From: Sedimentisphaerales bacterium
Lineage (GTDB): Bacteria > Planctomycetota > Phycisphaerae > Sedimentisphaerales > SM23-30
Direction: 5' to 3'
DNA length: 64,000 bases
NCBI GenBank assembly: GCA_016928435.1
Contig: JAFGKT010000053.1
Location: 62,001 to 126,000 of the forward strand
Within the stretch, counting starts at the first letter, position 1. Every line of letters begins with the position of its first letter. A model generated the notes under the pieces. It saw nothing but the letters and a program-made list of their open reading frames with translations, made no database searches and was not told the DNA's origin. Positions 1 to 9,291 of the stretch are shown one piece after another. The translations under genes and the position numbers were made by a program.

Positions 1-27
1 ATTACTAACCTGCCAGAAAAGGGTGCG

Positions 28-3000
28 TTGCATCTCGGCATAGACATCGGCTCGATAAGTTGTAAGGTAGTCGTTATCGATGACCATCGCAAGTTGCTCT
101 ATCAGCGTTACGAACGGACCCATGGCAAACCGATGAGAACTGCCCGTGCCGTTCTGTCGGATCTGCTGCAACAGATATCCAGTAATCGCATCGCCACCAT
201 GGCCGGCACCGGCAGCGCCTGCCGCAAATTGTGCGAATTGCTCGGAATCGATTTCATTAACGAACTAATATGCCAATCCGCAGCCATCCGTCATCTTCGC
301 CCTGAAGTTCGTACCATCATAGAAATGGGTGGACAAGACAGCAAAGTCATGTTCCTGGCTGACCAAAATGACACTGCCCATGGCGATATGGTTGACTTCT
401 CCATGAACACCAATTGCGCCGCGGGTACAGGGAGTTTTCTCGATCAACAGGCATCCCGCTTGAATGTCGCGATCGAAGAGGAATTCGGCCAATTGGCTAT
501 GAAAAGCGAGACCCCGCCTCGGGTTGCAGGGCGCTGCAGCGTTTTCGCCAAGAGCGATATGATTCACTTGCAGCAACAGGCTACCCCTGTACACGATATT
601 GTGGCTGGGTTATGCTTGGGATTGGCGCGTAATCTAAAAAGCAGTCTCTGCCAAGGCAAAGAAGTAATCGCGCCGGTAGGGTTTTGCGGCGGCGTGGCGA
701 GCAATATCGGTGTGGTGCGCGCCCTGGAAGAAGTTTTTCAATTAGGCAAGAACGGTCTTATTGTTCCGCCGGAGCATGCTGTTACCGGAGCCATCGGTGC
801 GGCACTCGTGCAGATGCGCGAAGGAGCTGGGACCGGCAGCGTTCAAGAGCCGCGTGTTCTTTTGGCCAAGCTCGATGAATACATCAACCAAGAACGCACC
901 GTCGGCTATCGTCTGGCTCCCCTACCGCAGCCCAGCAATCCCAAACCGCCCAGTACCGTTCATAGCGATATCGTAGCCGCGGCTCGCGAAGCCGGGGTAA
1001 AAATCCCCGCTTATGTCGGCATCGATGTCGGCTCCATCAGCACCAACGTCGTCGTGATGGACCAACATCAAAACGTCCTTAGCAAAGCCTATCTTATGAC
1101 CGCCAGCAGACCGTTGGAAGCCGTGAAACGCGGGTTGGATATGGTCAAACCAGATATCGCTGACGTTGTGGAAATCAAAGGCGCCGCAACCACCGGCTCG
1201 GGGCGTTATCTTACCGGCGATTTCGTCGGCGCCGATCTGGTCATTAATGAAATAACCGCCCAAGCCAACGGTGCCGCGATCGTGGATCCGACCGTCGATA
1301 CTATTTTTGAAATCGGCGGGCAAGACAGCAAATATATTTCGCTCGAAGACGGCGTAGTGGTGGACTTTGAAATGAACCACGCTTGCGCGGCCGGCACCGG
1401 CAGTTTTCTCGAAGAGCAAGCCGAACGCCTCAGCATGAACATCAAAGAAGAGTTCGCCAATGAAGCGTTTACTTCCACAGCACCTATCCGGCTCGGCGAA
1501 CGTTGTACTGTGTTTATGGAATCAGACCTGGTCAGCTATCAGCAGCAAGGCGCCGAACGACCCGACCTTGTTGCCGGGCTGTGCTACTCCATTGTCACCA
1601 ATTATCTCAATCGCGTCGTAGCCCATCGCAAAGTCGGCCAGCGAATCTTCTTCCAGGGAGGCACAGCTTTTAACCGCGCAGTGGTGGCTGCGTTTGAAGC
1701 GGTTACCGGCAAGTCCATCGTCGTGCCCAACCACCATGAAGTGACCGGTGCGCTGGGAGCGGCGGAACTGGCGCGCAGACACATGGTACAACGTACCGCG
1801 GAAAACAACGGTGTTGCGCCCGAAAGCAGTTTCAAAGGCTTTGAACTTTCCAAATTAACCTATGAAGTACGCTCATTTGAATGCACCCACTGCTCCAACA
1901 ACTGCGAAATCAAAGAAGTGACGATCCCCGGATCTGATCCGCTGTTTTATGGCTCGCGTTGCGATCTTTACAACGTCAAAAAAGACGAAGCGGCACAAAA
2001 AGACCTACCCAATTTGTTCACTGAACGTCAGCAAATGCTGGAAAAGCACGCGGGTATCAGCAAAGACAAAGGATCCGCCGCCGCTGCTGCCAAAGGCACC
2101 ATCGGCATACCCATGTGCCTGAGCAACTTCCAACTGCTGCCTTTGTGGGGCACATTCCTCAGAGAACTGGGATATGACATTTTGATATCCGGCCGATCCA
2201 GCAAAAAAGTGATCCACAGCGGGGTCGAAGCGGTACTCTCACAAACCTGCTTCCCGGTCAAAGTCGCTCACGGCCATGTGCTGGAGTTGGTCGAAAAAAA
2301 CCTCGACTTCATCTGGTTGCCCAGTGTAGTCAGTATGAACAAAGATTACGAGGAAAACCAACATAACCAACTCTGCCCGTATGTGCAGACCATCCCCTAT
2401 CAAGTGCGCGTCGCCCTTAACGCCAAAGGTATCGATACCAAAGGCGCCAAAAACCATCTTTTGGACCTGCACATCCGTTTCCAAGACGGTCTGCCGGCCT
2501 TACGCAAATCTCTCTGGAGCCTAACCGAAAAACTCGATTGCAGCAAAAAGCAGATCAACGCCGCGTTAGACAAAGCCCTCACGGCACAACAAGAATTCGA
2601 CAATGCCTGCGTCAAACGCGGCCAAGAAATTCTCGCTAACTTGCCCGCCGATCAACGCACCTGCGTTATCGTATCAAGACCGTACAACGGCTGCGATCCC
2701 GGCATAAGCCTCGACCTGCCCCGAAAACTACGTAAGATGAACGTTCTGGCAGTCCCTATGGATTTCCTTGATCTACGGGACGCCAACATAATCGAACCGG
2801 AACTCCAAGCCAATATGTACTGGAAGTACGGCCAACGAATTTTCCGTGCCGCACATATCATCCGTGACAACCCCCGCCTCAACGCCATATACATAAGTAA
2901 CTTTAGTTGCGGCCCGGACAGCTTCATCCTAACAATGTTCAAGGAACTCATGGTAACCACCGAAGCTGACGGTTCGGAACGGCGCAACCCCGCACTGGTT

Positions 3001-4386
3001 CTCGAAATCGACGAACACAGTGCCGACGCCGGTGTAGTCACGCGATTGGAAGCGTTCCTGGAAAGTCTCAAATCAGTCGAAGGCCATCGCCCAGCCGCGC
3101 CCGCAACTGCCGCTCAGCAATCAGACAACAGCCCCTGGCGCCATGAATGGGGCGATTGCTCCGATCGGACAATCTACATCCCATGGATGGGTGACCATAG
3201 TCACGCGTTGGCCGCGGCGTTTAGGCATTGCGGACAAAACGCACAAGTTATGCCAATCGGTGATGACGAAACTTTGCGTTGGGGCAGACAATTCACTTCT
3301 GGCAAGGAATGTTTGCCGTGCATCATTACTTCAGGCGATATGCTCAAAAAAGTCACTGAACCCGGATGCGATCCCGACAAGATAGCATTCTTTATGCCTG
3401 GAGGCAGCGGTCCTTGCCGATTCGGTCAGTATAACTGTCTTCAAAGCTTAATCCTCAAACATGCCGGGTTCTCCAACAACATTCCCATTATCGCGCCTAA
3501 CCAAGACAGCAATTTCTATGCTCACTTCAAGCGATTTAAAAAAGACCCGACCCGCTTGGCTTTCGACGGCATAGCTATGATGGATTTGCTGCTCAAAGTC
3601 TTACACAAAATTCGCCCCTACGAACTGGAAGCTGGTTCGGTTGACCAAGCTTACCAATCCTGTGTAAAACGTGTGGTGAACGCCATTGAGCAAGGGCTCA
3701 GCGAAAAAGCTCAAGCCGCCGTTATGGCCGAGTGTGCCGCTGAACTGGCCGCGGTGGCTATCGATCGTAGCACCCCGCGTCCATTGGTGAGCGTGGTGGG
3801 CGAAATCTATGTCCGTTCGCATTACTTCGCTAACGACAATATCGTACGACAGCTCGAAGCGCTCGGCGCGGAAGTCAATCTCGCAGGCTTCGCGGAATGG
3901 CTTTACTATACCAACCACACCCGCCGACTAATGGCCAAGCGATGGAACGATTACAGTTTATTGATCCAAAACATTGTCAAGAACTCATTGCAGCATCGCA
4001 TCGAGAAACGCCTCGCCAAACCGCTCGAAGCCCGCTTCGGTCCGCTCGCCGAGGGTGATATCCGTGATGTCATCGAGCTGGGCAACGATTACATCCATGA
4101 GTCTTTTGAAGGCGAAGCAATCTTGAGCGTCGGCAAAATGGTGGAAATGCACCATCATGGCGCCGCCGGAGCTGTCAACGTGATGCCCTTTACGTGTATG
4201 CCCTCCACAATTGTCAGCGCCATCGGTCGTCAAGTTTCCAAAGACACCCACGGCATGCCTATTCTGAATATCAGCTATGACGGCCAGCAAGATCCAACTC
4301 TCCAAACCCGACTCGAAGCATTCATACACCAAGTGCGCACCTTCGATCGGCATATCAACCAACAAACATCGCTTGTTACGCATTAA
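28..4386 (+). CDS. Tandem BadF/BadG-type ATPase (2-hydroxyacyl-CoA dehydratase activase) + DUF2229 + HgdB-like protein, PlsA/GeR-like
   Basis: 1452 aa. Two activase modules (LGIDIGSISCKVVVID...NTNCAAGTGSFLDQQ...GRCSVFAKSD and YVGIDVGSISTNVVVMD...NHACAAGTGSFLEEQ...GERCTVFMESD), then GIPMCLSNFQLLPLWGTFLRELGYDI (DUF2229-like) and MPGGSGPCRFGQYNCLQ. TTG start assumed; the true start could be upstream of the window. Confidence 0.88.
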   Translation: MHLGIDIGSISCKVVVIDDHRKLLYQRYERTHGKPMRTARAVLSDLLQQISSNRIATMAGTGSACRKLCELLGIDFINELICQSAAIRHLRPEVRTIIEMGGQDSKVMFLADQNDTAHGDMVDFSMNTNCAAGTGSFLDQQASRLNVAIEEEFGQLAMKSETPPRVAGRCSVFAKSDMIHLQQQATPVHDIVAGLCLGLARNLKSSLCQGKEVIAPVGFCGGVASNIGVVRALEEVFQLGKNGLIVPPEHAVTGAIGAALVQMREGAGTGSVQEPRVLLAKLDEYINQERTVGYRLAPLPQPSNPKPPSTVHSDIVAAAREAGVKIPAYVGIDVGSISTNVVVMDQHQNVLSKAYLMTASRPLEAVKRGLDMVKPDIADVVEIKGAATTGSGRYLTGDFVGADLVINEITAQANGAAIVDPTVDTIFEIGGQDSKYISLEDGVVVDFEMNHACAAGTGSFLEEQAERLSMNIKEEFANEAFTSTAPIRLGERCTVFMESDLVSYQQQGAERPDLVAGLCYSIVTNYLNRVVAHRKVGQRIFFQGGTAFNRAVVAAFEAVTGKSIVVPNHHEVTGALGAAELARRHMVQRTAENNGVAPESSFKGFELSKLTYEVRSFECTHCSNNCEIKEVTIPGSDPLFYGSRCDLYNVKKDEAAQKDLPNLFTERQQMLEKHAGISKDKGSAAAAAKGTIGIPMCLSNFQLLPLWGTFLRELGYDILISGRSSKKVIHSGVEAVLSQTCFPVKVAHGHVLELVEKNLDFIWLPSVVSMNKDYEENQHNQLCPYVQTIPYQVRVALNAKGIDTKGAKNHLLDLHIRFQDGLPALRKSLWSLTEKLDCSKKQINAALDKALTAQQEFDNACVKRGQEILANLPADQRTCVIVSRPYNGCDPGISLDLPRKLRKMNVLAVPMDFLDLRDANIIEPELQANMYWKYGQRIFRAAHIIRDNPRLNAIYISNFSCGPDSFILTMFKELMVTTEADGSERRNPALVLEIDEHSADAGVVTRLEAFLESLKSVEGHRPAAPATAAQQSDNSPWRHEWGDCSDRTIYIPWMGDHSHALAAAFRHCGQNAQVMPIGDDETLRWGRQFTSGKECLPCIITSGDMLKKVTEPGCDPDKIAFFMPGGSGPCRFGQYNCLQSLILKHAGFSNNIPIIAPNQDSNFYAHFKRFKKDPTRLAFDGIAMMDLLLKVLHKIRPYELEAGSVDQAYQSCVKRVVNAIEQGLSEKAQAAVMAECAAELAAVAIDRSTPRPLVSVVGEIYVRSHYFANDNIVRQLEALGAEVNLAGFAEWLYYTNHTRRLMAKRWNDYSLLIQNIVKNSLQHRIEKRLAKPLEARFGPLAEGDIRDVIELGNDYIHESFEGEAILSVGKMVEMHHHGAAGAVNVMPFTCMPSTIVSAIGRQVSKDTHGMPILNISYDGQQDPTLQTRLEAFIHQVRTFDRHINQQTSLVTH

Positions 4387-4394
4387 GGAATAAC

Positions 4395-6242
4395 GTGCCT
4401 CACAGTCAGCAATCCACATACGCCGTTCCTTGCTCCGCTGAAGTCAAACACGCACCCGGCGAAAACCATCAGACCGACTTCGCCGACGCTCTCCGTCAGC
4501 ATCGCCTAGATATGCAGCGTTACCGCGCACTCAATGCCAAGCTGCCTTTCAATACCCAAGCGACCTGTCCCGGTTGCTGGCAGCCGGTGCCCGCGCAGTT
4601 CGCTAATAATGATAACGGCCAATTGGTACTTCATTTCGATTGTCCTGATTGCGGACCTACAGCACAGGTACATCACGATACCGTTTGGTCCACAAACCAA
4701 TCGGATCGACCCGGCTCCGCGGAAGAGACTTATTCAGGCCATGTAATCCAACCCAACGCCCGAGCCTTGCCTCGTGCTTTGCAGACTTTATGCCCCGAAT
4801 GCGGCGCTGTCGTTATCGGCAGATATTTCGTCAAAGACTCCGCGGTTATGATCGAGAAGAACTGCCCCGCGCATGGTCACTTCCACGATATTATCAATCG
4901 CGATGTCCGCATGTTTCTCAAAGGCTCCTATTGGAGCTTCGAAGAACAGCCCGGCCTACTTAATCCCGCCAATCCCGGCACAACTGCCTGCCCCAGCGAT
5001 TGCGGGTTTTGCGGCCGACATCAATCTTGCTCCTGTCTAGCGAATATCGACCTGACCAATCGCTGCAATCTTAATTGCCCTATCTGTTTCGCTAACGCCA
5101 ATGTTGCTGGTTATGTTTATGAACCCAGCTTCGAGCAAATCCGCGATATGCTTCAAAACTTGCGGAACATTAAGCCCACTCCCGCAACCGCCGTTCAATT
5201 CAGCGGCGGTGAACCGACCATCCATCCACGCTTTCATGATATTTTGCGCTGTGCCAAAGAACTGGGTTTCTCTAATATCCAGATTGCCACTAACGGCCTA
5301 AAAATGGCGAACTATGAATTCGCTGAGAAAACCCGCCAAGCCGGCCTGCATACCTTGTATCTCCAATTCGACGGCGTCGATCCTGAAATATACCTACGAA
5401 CCCGCGGGCGTGACATCTGGGACAAAAAACTCGCCGCCATAGAAAACTGCCGACGGCTCGATTTGAAAGTCTGCTTGGTTCCCACCATTATAAAAACCAT
5501 TAACGACGACCAGGTCAGCAAGATTTTCCAATTCGCGGTGCAAAACATCGATGTTGTCAGTGCCATAAGCTATCAACCGGTTTGCTTCACTGGCCGTATC
5601 GATACCGAACAGAGGCTTCGTCAGCGTTACACCCTCGGAGACTTGGCCCATGACTTAGCCCAAGCGTCCGGCGCTGTAATCGAACGCGATTTCTATCCGC
5701 TATCGATTGTGATGCCGCTGTCTCAAATGCTCGAATCAGTTACAGGCAATCCCAAAATTAAACCTAGTTGCCACACCGATTGCGCCTTCGGCACCTACTT
5801 CCTTGTGGACGATCATCAACAAGTCCATCCGTTCCCCAAAGTACTTGATGTCGAAGCGCTGTTTTCCGGCATGAACAAACTGGCGAAAAAATTCGCGCCG
5901 CGGGCCGGTAAGATTTCTTTTCTCGATAAAATCCGGCTTTTGAATATGTTCAAAAACGCCTTCCATCCCGATCAGATGCCGCCCGGACTTACCATCAAAC
6001 GCTTCATTAACGCACTGCAAGGACTGGTGGACAAAAACCAAGGACGAGGCACCGCCGGCCAAACCAACTATCGTACCCTCATGGCGGCCGGCATGCACTT
6101 TCAAGATCGCTATAACTATGACATCGAACGCGTCAAACGCTGCGTCATACCTTATTCAACACCGTTGGGAATGATTCCTTTCTGCGCTTATAACAGCGGC
6201 CCCATGTATCGCTCGCTGGTAGAAAAACTTTATGCTCACTAG
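4395..6242 (+). CDS. Radical SAM protein, Tes (tetraether/membrane-spanning lipid synthase)-like
   Basis: Radical SAM motif CNLNCPICFANAN (CxxxCxxC), FSGGEPTIHP, two N-terminal CxxC zinc-ribbon-like pairs (CPGC...CPDC; CPEC...CPAHG), C-terminal MIPFCAYNSGPMYR. GTG start with AAGGAA ribosome site overlapping the upstream stop codon. Confidence 0.82.
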   Translation: MPHSQQSTYAVPCSAEVKHAPGENHQTDFADALRQHRLDMQRYRALNAKLPFNTQATCPGCWQPVPAQFANNDNGQLVLHFDCPDCGPTAQVHHDTVWSTNQSDRPGSAEETYSGHVIQPNARALPRALQTLCPECGAVVIGRYFVKDSAVMIEKNCPAHGHFHDIINRDVRMFLKGSYWSFEEQPGLLNPANPGTTACPSDCGFCGRHQSCSCLANIDLTNRCNLNCPICFANANVAGYVYEPSFEQIRDMLQNLRNIKPTPATAVQFSGGEPTIHPRFHDILRCAKELGFSNIQIATNGLKMANYEFAEKTRQAGLHTLYLQFDGVDPEIYLRTRGRDIWDKKLAAIENCRRLDLKVCLVPTIIKTINDDQVSKIFQFAVQNIDVVSAISYQPVCFTGRIDTEQRLRQRYTLGDLAHDLAQASGAVIERDFYPLSIVMPLSQMLESVTGNPKIKPSCHTDCAFGTYFLVDDHQQVHPFPKVLDVEALFSGMNKLAKKFAPRAGKISFLDKIRLLNMFKNAFHPDQMPPGLTIKRFINALQGLVDKNQGRGTAGQTNYRTLMAAGMHFQDRYNYDIERVKRCVIPYSTPLGMIPFCAYNSGPMYRSLVEKLYAH

Positions 6243-6272
6243 CAACGCGCAATCTTTGGGGAAAATATTATA

Positions 6273-6857
6273 ATGGCAACCTTGGCTTATCCACTCATAC
6301 TTGCCTCGGCTTCTCCTCGAAGGCAAGAACTATTACACCAAGCCGGCTACAGTTTTACAGTAGCACCTTGCCGCTTACCTGAACCCGCCGAGCCTGCCGA
6401 TGGCGTCATCCCCGCCGCTTGGGCTGAATCATTAGCTTACTTCAAAGCTCGATGCGTAGCCAACGAAAACCCCGCAGCCATCGTCATTGGTGCCGACACC
6501 ATCGTAGCACGCGGTGCAACCATTATCGGCAAACCTGTTGACCAAGACGATGCCCGTCGCATACTCACCACCATGTTTGCAGGCCGAAACGACGTCATAA
6601 CCGGCTTGGCGATAATACCACCTGTGCCCCACAAACGCATCATCACCAGCGTCACCAGCACCATTGTCATGCGACCTATGACAGATCAAGAATTGGAGGA
6701 ATACCTCGCCGGCGGAGTCTGGCGCGATAAGGCCGGTGCCTACGCCTTCCAAGAAGGAGGCGACAAATTCGTCCAAAGCCTGCAAGGAAGCGTATCAAAC
6801 ATCGTAGGCCTACCCTGCGAAAAACTGCAGGAAATCCTTCAGCAGTTTGCTGTATAA
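6273..6857 (+). CDS. maf: Maf family nucleoside triphosphate pyrophosphatase
   Basis: LILASASPRRQELLHQAGY, GADTIV, DKAGAYAFQEGG. Confidence 0.93.
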   Translation: MATLAYPLILASASPRRQELLHQAGYSFTVAPCRLPEPAEPADGVIPAAWAESLAYFKARCVANENPAAIVIGADTIVARGATIIGKPVDQDDARRILTTMFAGRNDVITGLAIIPPVPHKRIITSVTSTIVMRPMTDQELEEYLAGGVWRDKAGAYAFQEGGDKFVQSLQGSVSNIVGLPCEKLQEILQQFAV

Positions 6858-6909
6858 CTATAGTACAATGAACGTGCTATCAAACAAGTCGAACATAGGA
6901 TCTAGAATA

Positions 6910-7452
6910 ATGCTGAAAACAACCACCCCAGCCAAATCTCTTACCCCTCTGTTGCTGCTTGCGCTGTTTATCCTTCCGTTAGGTTGCGAAGATGAAAACA
7001 GTCCTACCGGCCGAACATCGCCCCACGGCCTGCCGGTTACGACTATGACCGTCGCCGATGAAGTCTTCACCATCGAACTAGCTTATACTGAAGCGACTCG
7101 TACCCAAGGATTAATGTATCGTGACACGCTCGGCGCCAACGAAGGAATGCTTTTTATTTTCGCCGATCCCGAAATCCTGAGTTTCTATATGCGAAATTGC
7201 TTGATCGACTTGGATATCGTCTTTCTCGACGCTGACGGAAGAATTGTGCAAACCACGACCATGACCGCCCCCACCCCCAATCAGCAATCCTTCGAACACT
7301 ATTCCAGCGTTTTCCCAGCGCAATATGCTCTGGAACTGCCCGTCGGAACTTGCCAACGGCTCAACCTGCAAATCGGACAGATTATCCAGATTCCGGATGT
7401 TATCAAACGCATAACCCCGGAATCACGCCCGCTGTCTATTGGCGCTCACTGA
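6910..7452 (+). CDS. DUF192 family lipoprotein
   Basis: ATG at 6910 gives a signal peptide with lipobox (LLALFILPLGC); EATRTQGLMYRDTLGANEGMLFIF is DUF192-like. The ORF-track start at 6847 is probably too early. Confidence 0.8.
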   Translation: MLKTTTPAKSLTPLLLLALFILPLGCEDENSPTGRTSPHGLPVTTMTVADEVFTIELAYTEATRTQGLMYRDTLGANEGMLFIFADPEILSFYMRNCLIDLDIVFLDADGRIVQTTTMTAPTPNQQSFEHYSSVFPAQYALELPVGTCQRLNLQIGQIIQIPDVIKRITPESRPLSIGAH

Positions 7453-8629
7453 TTTCCATCGCTACGATCGTGACATCGTCGCGCGGATGCAGCGAACCTT
7501 CTTCGCGATCGATAATTTCTACTAGCTTTTGACACATCGCCTCGGCACTGCAATCCGCCAGATTGCCAAACTCCGCCCGAAAACGCAATTCTTGGTCCGG
7601 CCCGGCATTCTCGAAGGCCATTTCCACACCATCGCTGTAAGTCAACAGTTTATCACCCGGCGCCAGTTGATAGCGAAACGTTTCGTACTCCAAGTCCGAG
7701 AACACACCCAATAATTTGCCCGATACGTCCAGCTCCCGCGCTTGAGAGTGTTTGTCAATGTGCATCGGGAACGGATGACCCGCACTGGCCATACGCAATT
7801 CCCAAGTTTCAGTGTTGATGATCCCGTAACAACACGTCACAAACTGATTGTTGCTTAGGTTCTGCTCCACCATCTCATTGTTCAGTTGCGCTATCGCATC
7901 GCCCGGCTCAACAATGGTGTAGCTTTTACCTTTAATTTTCTTGGTTATCATTGCCGTTTTGATAAACATTGTCAGCAACGCGGCCGGCATGCCGTGACCT
8001 ACCGCGTCAGCAACATAAAAACCAACATGTTTTTCGTCTAAACGTATAATGTCGTAGATATCGCCGCTGACCCACGACGCCGGACGATATACTGTCGCAA
8101 AACGTAACCCCGGAACTTCCGGAATGCGACGTGGCAAAAAATCTTGTTGCAGTCGAGAAGCCAAATGCATTTCTTCACTGACATCTGTGAAATGCTGATT
8201 CAGAGGTTTCTGCATCTGACGCAACATCTCCAATTCAGATTGCATCTGCTTAAAAGCCGGACGCATCTCTTTCAACGTCATCAAACGCCCCTTGAGCATC
8301 TCCACAGACTCGCCTTGAACGCCTCCACACATCTGCTCAGCCGTAAGCTCTGAATCTACGTCCCCGCCGCATTCTTTCCTTAATAACAGCGTATTGACTT
8401 CCAATTCCGTCAATTCGCTGGTAACTTTGCGAACCCAAGCACTATCCAGCCCTTCCCAAGCCTCCAGTGCCAAAACGGCAGCTAATGGGTCAGCATCCGC
8501 TTCTATCTGGGAAACGTCCAAAGGATCAAATAACCTGCTGTCTAAATCCAGTTGCTTGAGAATTTGCCCCAGCGAATCGGGCATCTGCCCATTTGGGGAC
8601 AATACCAAAACGTGTTCTCTCTGTCGCAT
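7436..8629 (-). CDS. SpoIIE/PP2C-type serine phosphatase (RsbU-like) with N-terminal regulatory region
   Basis: LQQDFLPRRIPEVPGLRFATVYRPASWVSGDIYDI, ADAVGHGMPAALLTM, LLTYSDGVEMAF, RDDVTIV. Confidence 0.85.
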   Translation of the reverse strand: MRQREHVLVLSPNGQMPDSLGQILKQLDLDSRLFDPLDVSQIEADADPLAAVLALEAWEGLDSAWVRKVTSELTELEVNTLLLRKECGGDVDSELTAEQMCGGVQGESVEMLKGRLMTLKEMRPAFKQMQSELEMLRQMQKPLNQHFTDVSEEMHLASRLQQDFLPRRIPEVPGLRFATVYRPASWVSGDIYDIIRLDEKHVGFYVADAVGHGMPAALLTMFIKTAMITKKIKGKSYTIVEPGDAIAQLNNEMVEQNLSNNQFVTCCYGIINTETWELRMASAGHPFPMHIDKHSQARELDVSGKLLGVFSDLEYETFRYQLAPGDKLLTYSDGVEMAFENAGPDQELRFRAEFGNLADCSAEAMCQKLVEIIDREEGSLHPRDDVTIVAMEISERQ

Positions 8630-9197
8630 GCTAACCCCAATACTATTATGAATTTATAAATGCGGACATATAATCTCTAATGCCCATAAACAGCCACGTC
8701 CTATCTACTTTGTCGTCTCTTGGAAAGCCTCGCTTTAGAACCGCTTTAATTATAAAACAACACAATATATAAATCCTTGTAAAATAACACCTTAACATAA
8801 TACAACCTGAAACTCCGCCCAAACCGGGGTAAATAAGACACAGGGCGGCCCATCTGGTGGGTCCACATTTTTCGCTGTTAAGAATCCTCTGTGACGCACG
8901 TATTGTCTTACCAGGCAATACTTAATAGAAATCACAAAATATTGTACATATTTCTCCCAAAAGCCGATTGACCATACAAGATGTTGTGTTATCATAAAAA
9001 ATCATCTTCGGTGGTGTCAAATTCCATTGAAGAGTCCTCCAAATCAAGCACGGTTCGAGTTGTGCGATCTCGATTCCGCCAAGTTGATGGAGAATTGGAT
9101 TTAACGTCGTAATATTGGCTTGCGCCTAATGTACCGCCATATAATTAGTAACAGGACTAAATCCCGCTAAAAATCGCTTTCGTTCGAGCAAGAGTAA

Positions 9198-9230
9198 AGG
9201 GCTAATCTAATATATAGCTTGGTTAGCCCT
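9198..9230. promoter_or_regulatory. Inverted repeat upstream of nrdJ
   Basis: AGGGCTAA (9198-9205) and TTAGCCCT (9223-9230) form a perfect 8-bp inverted repeat 62 bp before the nrdJ ATG; the spacer contains CTAATATATAG. Confidence 0.45.
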
Positions 9231-9291
9231 GAATTTATTAATAGTAAGATTTTTATAAGTTTCATAATTCGCATGTTGCAGGGAGGTAGAC

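Noticed and set aside
922-1419. 165-aa minus-strand ORF inside the first gene, and similar antisense ORFs across the window
   Set aside because: Antisense shadow of well-supported coding frames; no domain motif or ribosome site.
8650-9291. Possible cobalamin riboswitch ahead of B12-dependent nrdJ
   Set aside because: No B12-box-like GCCACTG core found in the spacer; only a simple inverted repeat and AT-rich cores.
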